A stretch of DNA of 58,623 nt from Bacillota bacterium (GTDB lineage: Bacteria > Bacillota > Clostridia > Christensenellales > SZUA-584), in the NCBI GenBank assembly GCA_023391105.1, contig JAEWBO010000018.1:1-58623 (forward strand), written 5' to 3'. A program made the position numbers and the translations under genes. Under the pieces are notes generated by a model that saw nothing but the letters and a program-made list of their open reading frames with translations, made no database searches and was not told the DNA's origin. Position 1 is the stretch's first letter, and the number at the start of each line of letters is the position of its first letter. Below are positions 25,692 to 35,372 of the stretch, piece after piece.

Positions 25692-28600
25692 TTATTTGCG
25701 TTTACTAAGACCCTTTTTCGCAAACAGCTTTTCGAGCGTGTCCAGCGCATAGTCGAGCTGGTGCGGCTTGTGCTCGCTGATCAGGCAAAATCTCAAACGA
25801 GCCTGATGCTTGGGCACCGCCGGATAAACCGCAGGCGGTACAAATACGCCGTGTTCAAGCATCAAAGTGGACAGCTCGTAAGCATCGTTATCCTCGCCGA
25901 CCATAATAGGCACAATGGCCGTTTCTTTGGCAAGGCAAGTATCAAAACCGCGTTGCTTTGCCCCTTCCACAAAGTATTTGATATTATCGTGAAGCGCCGC
26001 TACCTTTGGGTTGCCTTCCATCATAATATTGACCGCTTCGAGCGAAGCCGCTGCCAGCGGCGGGCTGATGCCGACAGAAAACATAAAGCCCGGAATTGAA
26101 TAACGCAGATAATCTATGAGGCTTTGCTCGCCTGCAAGATAACCGCCACAGGTGCCAAGGCCCTTGGAAAGTGTACCCATTTTGATATCGACGTCACCCG
26201 GCAGCAAGTCGAAATAGCCATCCACGCCGTCGCCCTTTGGCCCAATCACGCAGCTGGAGTGCGCTTCGTCCACCATCAAAAAAGCGCCATACTTCTTCTT
26301 AAGCGCCACAAAGTCCGGAATCGGCGCAATGTCACCATCCATCGAATACACACCTTCTACCACGATCAATATCTTCTCATACTTGTCCCGCGCGGCTTTT
26401 AGCATATGCTCCAGCAAATCAAAATCGTTGTGCGGAAACGCCTTGGTGTCGCTCTTGGAGAGCTGGCAGCCCTGTGTGATGGAATTGTGCGACAGCGCGT
26501 CGTAGAGAATCAGATCCCTGTCGCCGCAGAAATTGCCAACGAATGTGACGTTAGTGGAATGACCGCCGACCAGCACGAGCGCGTCGTCCGTATGCTTCCA
26601 CTTTGCAATTGCTTTTTCCAAGTCGCGGTACAGCGTCTTCTCTCCCGCGATAAGACGCGAGCCGGACGCGGATGTGCCATATTTGTCGATTGCTGTTTTT
26701 GCCGCTTCGGATGTGCGCGGATGACCCGACATACCCACATAATTATACGAAGCAAGATTGATAATCTCACGGCCGTCGACGATCGAGGTATCACTTAAAA
26801 TCGAATCGTGCGCCACAAAATACGGGTCTTTGATACCAGCGTCCTGCATGCCAATGCGTCGCTTAGATAATTCCTCATATTCGCGAGACTGGTCGAAGCG
26901 CGTGATCTTTCTCAAATTCTGAGGCTTTGCCTCTTCACGTTTTTCTTCTATATGATGAATCTTCCTATACAGGAGACGCGAAAGATCTTCTACGTTTGCG
27001 CAGGTGAAGTATTCGGTATCAGGTATGATCACATCGTAGATTTCCTCCGCTTTTGAGAACACGCTAAGGCTCGATAAACTGTCGCCACCAAGATCATGCA
27101 CAAAATGATCGGAATCCTTAATCGTTTTGGGATCGAGCCCCAGCACCTCACCGAATATCTCTCTGATTTTTTCCATAATACTGGAAAGCTCGTTGCCATC
27201 ATAGCCAATGCTGCTTACAGACGTATCTTTTTTTGCAACATGCCTGATCACACCGCTGCGGATATCGATCTCTTCAAAGCTACCCTGTCCGCGTTCGATC
27301 GCCTCCTTGACCTTCTGACGGCGCACCTTGATGCCGTTAGCCAGCGGAAGCGGTTCTATCGAAAGAAAAGCCTTATGTATCTTTTTGTATATCGGCAGCA
27401 AACCGTTAACGCGAGAAATCTCGCTGATAAGTTCGTTAACCTTTTCCGCATCCTTGGCATTGTCGCCTAAATACACGATTAATGTGGTGTCGTCATACAC
27501 ACCTTTTGTTGCCACGCCAGTGACGCAAATATGCTCTACGTGCGGCAGCTCTGAAAAGCTGTCTTCGAGCTCGTCGGGATAGATGTTTTCTCCTGATTCG
27601 TTGATGATGACATCCTTTAGACGGCCTTCGATATAATAACGACCGTTCACCTCACGCGCTATATCTCCCGAAGAGAACCAGCCATCCTCGCGTGCAATAT
27701 AAACACCGTCTACCATGCGTCCCGAGTGTATTGCTGCACCGCGTATCTGCAGCTCACCCGTCTCAGCACCGTCCTGCTTGACGATGCGGTATTCCATTGG
27801 GTAAAAAGGCTTACCGACGCTGGAATCAAGCTTTGTGTCTATTTTGGTTGAAAGCTCCACGGAATCGATACCTGTCTCGGTCATTCCGAAGCCTGAGACA
27901 AGCGGATAGCCGATGGAATTGATGATTTTGAGCGTTTCTGGCTGAATATGACCGCCTCCGCTGATCATAAACTGTATGCTGTCGCCCACAAGCTTTTGCT
28001 GAATATTCTTGAAAAACAGGCTCGACACCAGCTTGCGCCCGGTCTTGCCCAAGCGGCGCTGAAGCTTGATGCTAAGGTCACTGGCGTTCATCAGCTTGTC
28101 ATAGGTTTGCTCGCCCTGAAGCTTTGCCTTTCTCACGATACCCTTGGCCACGTTATTCCAAAGCAACGGCACGGCATAGATATGCGTCACCTTGTGTTCC
28201 TTACAAGCGGCCATGATGACATCGCCTGTCCTGCTTTTTATGTAAACAATCGTCTTGCCAAAAAAGGTATACCACATATAGACGGCGATAAGGCCGAATA
28301 TGTGATGGAACGGCAAAAATGCAAGCTGTTTGATGGGCCCGCTGTGTATGATTTCTTTGTTATTTTTGTAGACATAGTCAGCAAGCAGCACCTGCTCACA
28401 AAGAGCTTTTTCGTTATATACATAAACCTTAGGCGTGGATGTGGTGCCCGAGGTGCAAAGCGCAATCGAATCGCCATATTTGGGTATGTACATCTTGCTT
28501 GTTGCGTCATAGCTTATAAAATCGTTGGGATCGATACACTTAACGCCGCCCACATTCACGGGCGTATCCGTCACGATGGTGCGTGAGCCTGCCTGACGCA

Positions 28601-28937
28601 GCACATGCATCACCTGCGCGTCGTCACCGCCTGCATCCAGCAGCAGCGGACGGTAACCGGCAAGGATGATTCCCCAAAAAGCAGCGGGCCACAAAGGATT
28701 GTTGGCATATCGCAGAGCCACAAACGTATTGGGCTCTACATCCTCAAGCAGCTTCGACAATTGATGAGCGCCTGCTGTGGTGATGCGTTCATAATCGGAA
28801 AACGTGAGCTTCTGAATGCCGCTTCCATCATTATATTCCGCGGCAACCGCATCTCCATAACTGCATATCAGAGAAAAGAGGTTTTTTAGCGTTCGTTCCT
28901 CCCGTAATGCGGCAAGCTTTTCTAATATGATGTCCAT
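25692..28937 (-). CDS. adenylation-carrier-alpha-oxoamine synthase fusion protein
   Basis: 1081 residues in three domains. (1) Residues 1-560, ANL-superfamily acyl adenylating enzyme: P-loop ALCTSGTTSTPKVYVYN (about 160), SGFGMTETG (about 350), WFSSGDIAREVNGRYYIEGR and the C-terminal hinge. (2) About 585-660, acyl carrier protein with phosphopantetheine Ser620 in HDLGGDSLSSL. (3) About 695-1081, alpha-oxoamine synthase like BioF, KBL and serine palmitoyltransferase: VDEAHSSCVIG and the PLP lysine Lys925 in GTLSKGLGTCGG. The architecture predicts that a carboxylic acid is activated, loaded on the carrier, and condensed with an amino acid with loss of CO2 to give an alpha-amino ketone. Starting Met behind GGAGGG; a TTG 18 nt upstream overlaps that site and is rejected. 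Stands alone between terminators. Confidence 0.9.
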   Translation of the reverse strand: MDIILEKLAALREERTLKNLFSLICSYGDAVAAEYNDGSGIQKLTFSDYERITTAGAHQLSKLLEDVEPNTFVALRYANNPLWPAAFWGIILAGYRPLLLDAGGDDAQVMHVLRQAGSRTIVTDTPVNVGGVKCIDPNDFISYDATSKMYIPKYGDSIALCTSGTTSTPKVYVYNEKALCEQVLLADYVYKNNKEIIHSGPIKQLAFLPFHHIFGLIAVYMWYTFFGKTIVYIKSRTGDVIMAACKEHKVTHIYAVPLLWNNVAKGIVRKAKLQGEQTYDKLMNASDLSIKLQRRLGKTGRKLVSSLFFKNIQQKLVGDSIQFMISGGGHIQPETLKIINSIGYPLVSGFGMTETGIDSVELSTKIDTKLDSSVGKPFYPMEYRIVKQDGAETGELQIRGAAIHSGRMVDGVYIAREDGWFSSGDIAREVNGRYYIEGRLKDVIINESGENIYPDELEDSFSELPHVEHICVTGVATKGVYDDTTLIVYLGDNAKDAEKVNELISEISRVNGLLPIYKKIHKAFLSIEPLPLANGIKVRRQKVKEAIERGQGSFEEIDIRSGVIRHVAKKDTSVSSIGYDGNELSSIMEKIREIFGEVLGLDPKTIKDSDHFVHDLGGDSLSSLSVFSKAEEIYDVIIPDTEYFTCANVEDLSRLLYRKIHHIEEKREEAKPQNLRKITRFDQSREYEELSKRRIGMQDAGIKDPYFVAHDSILSDTSIVDGREIINLASYNYVGMSGHPRTSEAAKTAIDKYGTSASGSRLIAGEKTLYRDLEKAIAKWKHTDDALVLVGGHSTNVTFVGNFCGDRDLILYDALSHNSITQGCQLSKSDTKAFPHNDFDLLEHMLKAARDKYEKILIVVEGVYSMDGDIAPIPDFVALKKKYGAFLMVDEAHSSCVIGPKGDGVDGYFDLLPGDVDIKMGTLSKGLGTCGGYLAGEQSLIDYLRYSIPGFMFSVGISPPLAAASLEAVNIMMEGNPKVAALHDNIKYFVEGAKQRGFDTCLAKETAIVPIMVGEDNDAYELSTLMLEHGVFVPPAVYPAVPKHQARLRFCLISEHKPHQLDYALDTLEKLFAKKGLSKRK

Positions 28938-29058
28938 TTGAAAAAAGCCCTCCAAATAATAAATATAGATGATACCAAACTTAATATATAAACAATAATA
29001 ATATTAACACATGAAAAAATAGTTTGCATATCAAAGTTTTCTATTTATATATAAATGA

Positions 29059-29781
29059 CTATATATTCAGCCTTTTTTTGCGCTCGTCTAAATAATTATT
29101 AAAACTCTGTAATGTCCGGTTAATCACCAGTTCAGACGGGAATTCAAGGTCTTCCAAAACGCTGAGTGCCAGCTGGTTTTTGCCCATGTTCATCGCAAAA
29201 TGAGCGTCGCTGGAAACCGCGACTCTCACACCATATTTTCGGCACAGAGGTAGATATACAGCGGCATTTTCCAGTCCGCCTTTTCTGTAAATAAAAGAAT
29301 GGTTGTTAACCTCCAGCAACTTATTAAGCCTGGCCGCTTCCTTGACGACTTTTTCATAATCGAGCTCATAGGCTGGGTTATCGGGATGCGAAATGATATC
29401 CACATAAGGGTTGGATAGCGCACCCAAAACAGCTTGTGTGTTTTGAGCTTTGGTGCCGGGATCCATCACAACCTCGTGCATACCCGCAATCACATAGTCA
29501 ACGCATTTTATGTATTTTTCACGCACATCAATGCTGCCGTTATAGTCGATCACGTTGGATTCGACTCCCGGATACACCCGCACGCCGTCAATATGGCTCG
29601 GCAGGTACGGATAAGTGCTCAAGTTAAAATCAGGGCATGCCCCAGATATTGTCGGGCCGTGATCCGTCATGACGAATCCTCTCAGGCCTTTCTTTGCCGC
29701 TGCTGCCGCGTTTTCAAGCAACGTGGAATGCGCGTGTCCCGATAACACTGTATGCGTATGCGTGTCCACTTCGATATTCAT
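29059..29781 (-). CDS. PHP-domain metal-dependent phosphatase/hydrolase (YcdX-like)
   Basis: 240 residues, starting MNIEVDTHTHTVLSGHAHST. DTHTHT and SGHAHS supply the first metal ligands; FVMTDHGP, VIAGMHE and ISHPDNP follow, and VSSDAHFAMNMG ends the trinuclear PHP site. Closest in pattern to YcdX-type phosphatases. ATG at 29781 has GGAGAG 4-5 nt upstream; an earlier in-frame ATG (29793) overlaps the ribosome site. It follows metH by 24 nt and could be co-transcribed with it; a link to methionine metabolism is not obvious. Confidence 0.85.
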   Translation of the reverse strand: MNIEVDTHTHTVLSGHAHSTLLENAAAAAKKGLRGFVMTDHGPTISGACPDFNLSTYPYLPSHIDGVRVYPGVESNVIDYNGSIDVREKYIKCVDYVIAGMHEVVMDPGTKAQNTQAVLGALSNPYVDIISHPDNPAYELDYEKVVKEAARLNKLLEVNNHSFIYRKGGLENAAVYLPLCRKYGVRVAVSSDAHFAMNMGKNQLALSVLEDLEFPSELVINRTLQSFNNYLDERKKRLNI

Positions 29782-29805
29782 TTTTCTCTCCATTAAAAAG
29801 CTATT

Positions 29806-32178
29806 TTATTCCAGAAGCTTTGAGACTGCTTTCACCGCGCCCGCTGCATCGGGGGCGTAGGCATCGGCACCTATACTTCCGGCATAATCTTCTGTAATCA
29901 CTGCGCCGCCCACTATCACTTTTGCTCGGAGGCGGCGTTGCTGCGCCATGGCGATGACGACAGCCATTTCCTGAGCGGTAGTCGTGATCAGCGCCGACAA
30001 ACCGATAATATCGGCATCCTGCTCGGCTGCTGTATCTATGATTGTCTGTGCGGGGACATCCTTGCCAAGATCGATCACGTTGAAGCCATGATTGCGAAGC
30101 AGCATTGATACCAGATTCTTGCCGATATCGTGGATATCTCCCTTCACTGTCGCCATCACGACCTTTTTCTTATTTCTCGTTCCGGATGAAGCGAAATGCT
30201 TCTCCAGATAGTCAAAAGCCGCATGCGCCGCTTCAGCGCTGTAAATGAGCTGCGGAAGGAAGTAAACGCGCTGCTCATAAAGATCTCCCACCTTTTGCAA
30301 AGCCGGAATCAGCATTTCATTGATGACCTCGTCGGGCGTTTTTCCGTTCGCCAATTCCGCGTTGATCAGCGCCGTAACCAGGCTCTTTTTACCCGAAACG
30401 ATGGCATCACTTACACTTTTGGATTCCTCCTTCGGCGTTTCAATGTGAGCAAACCGCTTTAGGTATCTCTCAAAATTATCGTCACGGCTCACAAGCGCCT
30501 CAGCGGCGTGGTAAATGTCCATCATAAGCTTATCATTAGGATTCATGATGGCGGCGCTAAGGCCTTTTTCTATTGCCATCGTGAGGTACGCAGAATTGAT
30601 ATACGTTCTCTCGGGCAGCCCAAATGAACCATTGGAAATGCCCAATACGGTGAAAAAGCCGTTTTCGCTGCACCATTTAATCACCTTGAGTGTTTCAATG
30701 GCGGCCTCGGCATCTGATGACACAGTCATCACAAGGCCGTCAACGATAATGCTCTCCTTGCCTATGCCAGCCTCTTTCAGCCTCTCATAGCCCTGCTCAA
30801 TCTCTGTGATCCGTCCTAGTGCGGTCTGAGGTATACCATTATCGCCAATAGGCAGCAACACAAACATGGGTTGGTAACGCTTCACTATAGGCAGCAAAGT
30901 GTTCATGCTCGCCGTTTTGGTGGAGACGGAGTTGACAAGTGCGCGCCCCGGATAGTACCGCAATGCCTGTTCAATCACCTCGGCTTTCGACGAATCAATA
31001 CAAAGCGGCAGTTTGGCCTGCGCGGACAGCTTCTCTATGACGTTTTTCATAGCTGACAATTCGTCAAAATCCGGCATGCCCACATTGACGTCCAGAATAT
31101 GCGCACCATTGTCCTTTTGGGCAATGGCCATATTAAGCACCTCATCGTAATCGGCGGCCCTAAGCGCTTCCTTTAGCTTTGGCTTTCCCGTCGGGTTAAT
31201 CCGCTCGCCAATCACGCGAAAGTTCTTGCCGAAGGTTATCTGGTCCGTCACAGACGTCAGCATCGGCGGAAGGCTGCTCTGCCAAGAAAGCGGTGAAAGT
31301 GATCGTGTTTCTTCATATATCGCCCGTATAAAGCTCGGCTCGGTGCCGCAGCACCCACCGATGAGATTGGCACCTGCTTCGCACAGAGGCTTTATATATG
31401 CCGCGAATTCTTCGCAGGATAAGTCAAACTGCGTTTTGCCGTTCACGATTCTTGGCATGCCCGCATTCGGTTTCACAATCAGCGGCACGGAAGACACAGC
31501 TTTCATGCGCCTCACCAGCGGGAGCATTTCAGCAGGGCCAGTGGAGCAGTTGAGCCCAACGACATCCGCGCCCGCGCAGATCAGCGTCACCGCGGCCGCT
31601 TCGGGGCTTGTGCCCGTCAGCGTCAAGCCTCTCTCGTCAAATGTCATGCTGACAACCACAGGGAGGTCACACACTTCCTTGGCCGCAATGACCGCCGCGC
31701 GCGATTCCTGTATGTCGATCATTGTCTCTATAACAATAAAGTCCACGCCGCCTTTAACAAGCGCTTTAATCTGTTGCTTATAGATATCCACGGCCTTCTC
31801 AAAACCAAGATCCCCCAGAGGCGCAAGAAATGAGCCCGTAGTGCTGATATCTCCGCCCACAAAGGCGTCGTTTCCCGCCGCGTCAACGCTTATTGCCGCA
31901 AGTTCTTCATTTATATGATTGGCTTGGTCGCTGAGTGAAAAGTCATTCAGCTTGTGTTCATTGCCGCCCATGGTAAATGTATAGATGGCACGTGAACCCG
32001 CGTTGATGTATTGCTTTTGTATATCCCGCAGCACATGCGGATTATTAAGCGCAAAAAGCTCCGGACAAACGCCCGGAGACATGCCGTTTGCTTGCATATA
32101 TGTGCCTGTCGCGCCGTCAAGTATTAAAAACCGTTGCTGAATATATTCTAAAAATGTGAGTCCGTCTATCCGTTTCAT
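29806..32178 (-). CDS. metH: cobalamin-dependent methionine synthase lacking the reactivation domain
   Basis: 790 residues, short form. Homocysteine-binding barrel with zinc cysteines (Cys211 in GLNCSTGP and Cys276-Cys277 in GGCCGTEP), pterin-binding barrel (GERINPTGKPKLKEAL, about 323), cap helices, and the cobalamin domain with the histidine-on motif GDIHDIGKNLV (His683). The SAM-binding activation domain normally present at the C-terminus (full length about 1200) is absent and is encoded separately just upstream. Start ATG directly follows that gene's stop. Transfers the methyl of 5-methyl-THF to homocysteine; the methyl donor is made by MetF, encoded divergently. Confidence 0.95.
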   Translation of the reverse strand: MKRIDGLTFLEYIQQRFLILDGATGTYMQANGMSPGVCPELFALNNPHVLRDIQKQYINAGSRAIYTFTMGGNEHKLNDFSLSDQANHINEELAAISVDAAGNDAFVGGDISTTGSFLAPLGDLGFEKAVDIYKQQIKALVKGGVDFIVIETMIDIQESRAAVIAAKEVCDLPVVVSMTFDERGLTLTGTSPEAAAVTLICAGADVVGLNCSTGPAEMLPLVRRMKAVSSVPLIVKPNAGMPRIVNGKTQFDLSCEEFAAYIKPLCEAGANLIGGCCGTEPSFIRAIYEETRSLSPLSWQSSLPPMLTSVTDQITFGKNFRVIGERINPTGKPKLKEALRAADYDEVLNMAIAQKDNGAHILDVNVGMPDFDELSAMKNVIEKLSAQAKLPLCIDSSKAEVIEQALRYYPGRALVNSVSTKTASMNTLLPIVKRYQPMFVLLPIGDNGIPQTALGRITEIEQGYERLKEAGIGKESIIVDGLVMTVSSDAEAAIETLKVIKWCSENGFFTVLGISNGSFGLPERTYINSAYLTMAIEKGLSAAIMNPNDKLMMDIYHAAEALVSRDDNFERYLKRFAHIETPKEESKSVSDAIVSGKKSLVTALINAELANGKTPDEVINEMLIPALQKVGDLYEQRVYFLPQLIYSAEAAHAAFDYLEKHFASSGTRNKKKVVMATVKGDIHDIGKNLVSMLLRNHGFNVIDLGKDVPAQTIIDTAAEQDADIIGLSALITTTAQEMAVVIAMAQQRRLRAKVIVGGAVITEDYAGSIGADAYAPDAAGAVKAVSKLLE

Positions 32179-32778
32179 TTATTCCACTCCTGCCACCGCG
32201 ATCACCGATTTTTCCGGAGAAAGCAGATATGTATCACTCAGCTCGACATCGAGCGATTTCATGTCCAAAATATCATAAAAGACTCTTTGATATTTTATGT
32301 CCAGATCGCCGTATCCTGCGCTGAACCTGTGCTTTGTGAGATGCTGACCCATACGCTTTAGCGCCGCGTTCTTATGCGCAATAATCACGTCCAGCGCGCC
32401 GTCCACAAATTCCGATGCATAAGCATCATATACAATGGCCTTCAGCCCTTCACCGGCGGATATTGCCGCATTGATTTTATCCACCTCGCGTCTTGGTATC
32501 GATGCGCACATCAGATACGCCAAGCTGCTTTTTGAAAGCAATTTTGCAAGCTGCTTGGATTCTATGAGTGTTTCCGCTATAAGTAGCAAGCCATCCTCCG
32601 TGATTCGCATCGGAACGGCAAGCGCTTTTCCCTTAACCGTGAACATAGATTGCGCCGATTTTAAATAGGTATCTATGTCGTTATTAAGCTCCGCTGAAAA
32701 ATCCGCTTTCAGCGAACCCAGACGGCGCAACACCGTTTTTTTGTCTGGAACAAACGGTATATATGAAAAAAGCTCCAT
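32179..32778 (-). CDS. methionine synthase reactivation (SAM-binding) domain protein
   Basis: 199 residues. The family hallmark RFSAGYGDLDIKYQ near residue 170 corresponds to the RxxxGYG motif of the MetH activation domain, which binds SAM to remethylate oxidised cobalamin. The rest matches in length and alpha/beta pattern. It completes the split MetH, ending directly at the metH start (TAAATG). Start at 32778 behind CTGAGGTG; the longer frame to 32817 has no ribosome site and overlaps the promoter. Confidence 0.87.
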   Translation of the reverse strand: MELFSYIPFVPDKKTVLRRLGSLKADFSAELNNDIDTYLKSAQSMFTVKGKALAVPMRITEDGLLLIAETLIESKQLAKLLSKSSLAYLMCASIPRREVDKINAAISAGEGLKAIVYDAYASEFVDGALDVIIAHKNAALKRMGQHLTKHRFSAGYGDLDIKYQRVFYDILDMKSLDVELSDTYLLSPEKSVIAVAGVE

Positions 32779-32795
32779 TGAACACCTCAGGAGAT

Positions 32796-32824
32796 ATGAT
32801 ACAACACTTATTATCATTATTCAA
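32796..32824 (-). promoter_or_regulatory. promoter of the split-metH operon
   Basis: TTGAAT (32824-32819), 17 bp, TATCAT (32801-32796), about 18 nt before the start at 32778. No S-box (SAM-I) or cobalamin riboswitch core motif was found in the divergent region. Confidence 0.55.
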
Positions 32825-32899
32825 CCTCTTGCAAAAACGGCAATGTTATGATTAAATTGGTATCAATCGAAATCGCCTGCCGATTCTATTACGGAGACG

Positions 32900-32996
32900 A
32901 CAAACATGCCAATTATACAGATTGAATATGTTTGTTCAGTCGGAGTACATGCTCCAGCCTTGATATATTTGATCGTCGGAGCAATTGTCTAGGAGC
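32900..32996 (+). promoter_or_regulatory. structured leader of metF
   Basis: Two stems precede metF: ACAAACAT/ATGTTTGT (32900-32907 with 32928-32935) and GGAG/CTCC (32942-32945 with 32952-32955). The GCTCC arm (32951-32955) is also complementary to the GGAGC that forms the Shine-Dalgarno (32992-32996) and to another GGAGC at 32978-32982, so alternative pairing could mask the ribosome site. By-eye folding only. Confidence 0.35.
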
Positions 32997-33003
32997 AAAT
33001 TTC

Positions 33004-33864
33004 ATGAGTCTTATAGAGAAATTGAATCAAAACAAACCGTTATTTTCGTTGGAGTTTTCTCCGCCGAAAAAAGATATGCCCGTAGATTCTGTCTATGGCG
33101 CCATGGAAAAGCTGGCACGTTATAATCCAACCTTTGTGAGCATCACATACGGTGCGGGCGGCAGCAGCCGCGACAGAACCGTTGAGGTGGCTTCTCATGT
33201 TAACGACATGGGTCTTGAGGCCATTGCGCATTTAACATGCGTCGGAGCCGATCCGGATCAGATCAATCATATGCTGGATACACTTCAAAGCAAAGGCATT
33301 AAAAATGTTCTGGCGCTTCGCGGCGATATTCCTCAAGGCATGGACAAAGAGAAGGCGTTTGTTCACTATAAGCATGCGAGCGATCTCATCATCGATGTCA
33401 AAAAACGCGGTGATTTTGTCATTGGCTCGGCGGCATATCCAGAAGGGCATTGTGAAGCCGATACCCTAGGCGATGATTTAAAGTTTTTAAAGCTCAAAGC
33501 AGACCTCGGCGCGGATTTTTTTGTGACGCAGCTTTGCTTTGATAAAAGCGCGTTGATCGATTTTCATGAAAAGGTATATCAAGCGGGCATAAAAGCGCCT
33601 GTAACCACCGGCATCATGCCCGTACTCAACCCCAACCAGATTATCAGGATGTCGTTGCTGTCCGCCTGCTCAATTCCAGCTTCTCTGAGCAAAATTATCA
33701 GCCGGTATGGTGAAGATACAGACGCGTTTAAAAAAGCGGGAATCGAATATGCTGTGAATGAGATCACCGGACTTATGGACAACGGCATCAATAAATTTCA
33801 TCTGTATGTCATGAATAAAGCCGACGAGACGGCACAGATCATTAAGCAGAGCGGTCTTGCGTAG
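33004..33864 (+). CDS. metF: 5,10-methylenetetrahydrofolate reductase
   Basis: 286-residue (beta/alpha)8 flavoprotein. SLEFSPPKKDMPVDSVYGAM at the N-terminus carries the catalytic Glu; FVSITYGAGGSSRDRTVEVA and VLALRGDIPQGM follow, then ADFFVTQLCFDKSALIDF and PVTTGIMPVLNPNQI. Makes 5-methyl-THF for MetH, whose operon is divergent. Start at 33004 behind AGGAGC; a longer frame from 32932 is ignored. It ends 2 nt from the convergent GGDEF gene, with no room for a terminator. Confidence 0.95.
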   Translation: MSLIEKLNQNKPLFSLEFSPPKKDMPVDSVYGAMEKLARYNPTFVSITYGAGGSSRDRTVEVASHVNDMGLEAIAHLTCVGADPDQINHMLDTLQSKGIKNVLALRGDIPQGMDKEKAFVHYKHASDLIIDVKKRGDFVIGSAAYPEGHCEADTLGDDLKFLKLKADLGADFFVTQLCFDKSALIDFHEKVYQAGIKAPVTTGIMPVLNPNQIIRMSLLSACSIPASLSKIISRYGEDTDAFKKAGIEYAVNEITGLMDNGINKFHLYVMNKADETAQIIKQSGLA

Positions 33865-33866
33865 CG

Positions 33867-35372
33867 TTAGACCTTACGTTGTTTTTCTTTGTACATATTC
33901 ATATCAGCAATTTTCAGTAAAGTTGAGGACGTTTCGTCTGCCTTGTACTCGGCTTCTTTAAAACCAAAGCTGATTGAAATATCTTCTGAGTCGTTGATAA
34001 AAGATCGAGCAACGGCTTCTTTTATTTGCGAAGTCATCAGCATGGCTTGATCTTTTGTATATCCAGGCAACATTAATACAAATTCGTCACCGCCCAAACG
34101 GCAGACCTCCCCTGCGCCATCGATCTGTTTCTTTAAGATCCCTGCCACAGTGCGGATCATATTATCCCCCACGCCGTGCCCATATGTATCATTGATCTTT
34201 TTTAATCCGTCAATATCGGCAAAACATACGGTTAGGGGTTTCCCCTCTTTTTTGCACCGAAAATAAGCATTTTCTAGCATCTCCAATCCCGCGCGTCTGT
34301 TATTAAGGCCTGTCAGCGCATCCGTCTTTGCCAGCGCTTCTAGCCGGTTTTCTGCCTTTTTGTATCTCGTTACATCGCAAATGACCGTGGTGATGAGCTT
34401 TCGTGTGCCAAGGCGTGTTTTTGTGTGTGACATACAATAGCTTCGGCCTGCGGAATCCGAATAGACAAGGTTTTGCCCTGATCCTGGGTTATAACCCTTT
34501 GGAAACCGTTTTGCAAGAAGCTGCGCATTGCCTGAACCGAATTTTTCACGAAAAGCTTTATTCCGATAAAGCAATTCTTTGGTTGACGCGTCCCAAATGG
34601 CAATACTTTGTTCGATCTGTTCCAACCCCTTATTAACAGCGGCCATATTGCTTTGGGGCTCATCCGGCACAAGCAATTTATAGACATTTATATATTTCTT
34701 GATTCTGTCTCTATATACGTCATCAATTTTACTTGCGAAGTAGTATATGGCAACCCCCTGTGTGCCGAATTTTTTTTGATATGACAAGTAAATCAACGCT
34801 TCTGCACGTTTGACGCTCATAAGTCTTTTCGTTTCCCGATCAGGATTGCTGTCAAAATCAGAGCTGAGAATGGGTGCACAGACACTTCTTTTTTCACGCC
34901 ATTCATCGCATATATAATAGCGACCATTCCTCTTTTCATACAAGGCTGCGCAAAAAGCACCCACGTTTTGAGCGGTGATGCGCAAAAAGTCATACAGAGG
35001 ATTCTTATCGTTTATTATAAAAGCCTCACAGATCTGCTCAATGATTTGCTGTTCGCTTAATAGCGACAAGGGTTTTATCTCAGATAGCAATATAAGCAGC
35101 GCAGACTCGCCTTCATGAATGACATCATTAACATCAATGACCGCGTAATAATGATTGTTATCTATATTTAATACAGTTTCTTTTCTGACAGGTTTTTTTC
35201 GATCTTTTACTATGGTGCTGAAAAGTGATTTTTCTTCAAGCATGTTGTAAAAATCAGCGCCAATGTGAATGCCTTTTTTCATTGCCAAATCGTTAGCCAG
35301 TATTATTCTGCCGTTTTTTACGTCGGCAATACAGACAGGAAGCGGAAAAGTATTATAATCGTTATTTTTCAT
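33867..35372 (-). CDS. soluble GGDEF-domain diguanylate cyclase
   Basis: 501 residues without membrane segments. An N-terminal PAS-like part (residues 1-100, AKNGRIILANDLAMKKG-type), a central sensor region with another PAS-like element (SIAWD-to-TKELLYRNKAFREKF, about 270-300), then the GGDEF domain (about 345-500): TDALTGLNNRRAGLEML, DIDGLKKINDTYGHGVGD and the active-site CRLGGDEFVLMLPG. An intact GGDEF implies c-di-GMP synthesis. No EAL domain. Start behind GAGGAATAG. Signal unknown; it is not operonically linked to its neighbours. Confidence 0.9.
   Translation of the reverse strand: MKNNDYNTFPLPVCIADVKNGRIILANDLAMKKGIHIGADFYNMLEEKSLFSTIVKDRKKPVRKETVLNIDNNHYYAVIDVNDVIHEGESALLILLSEIKPLSLLSEQQIIEQICEAFIINDKNPLYDFLRITAQNVGAFCAALYEKRNGRYYICDEWREKRSVCAPILSSDFDSNPDRETKRLMSVKRAEALIYLSYQKKFGTQGVAIYYFASKIDDVYRDRIKKYINVYKLLVPDEPQSNMAAVNKGLEQIEQSIAIWDASTKELLYRNKAFREKFGSGNAQLLAKRFPKGYNPGSGQNLVYSDSAGRSYCMSHTKTRLGTRKLITTVICDVTRYKKAENRLEALAKTDALTGLNNRRAGLEMLENAYFRCKKEGKPLTVCFADIDGLKKINDTYGHGVGDNMIRTVAGILKKQIDGAGEVCRLGGDEFVLMLPGYTKDQAMLMTSQIKEAVARSFINDSEDISISFGFKEAEYKADETSSTLLKIADMNMYKEKQRKV

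Noticed and set aside
32779..33003. SAM-I or cobalamin riboswitch between metH and metF
   Set aside because: Core consensus motifs of both classes are absent from either strand.
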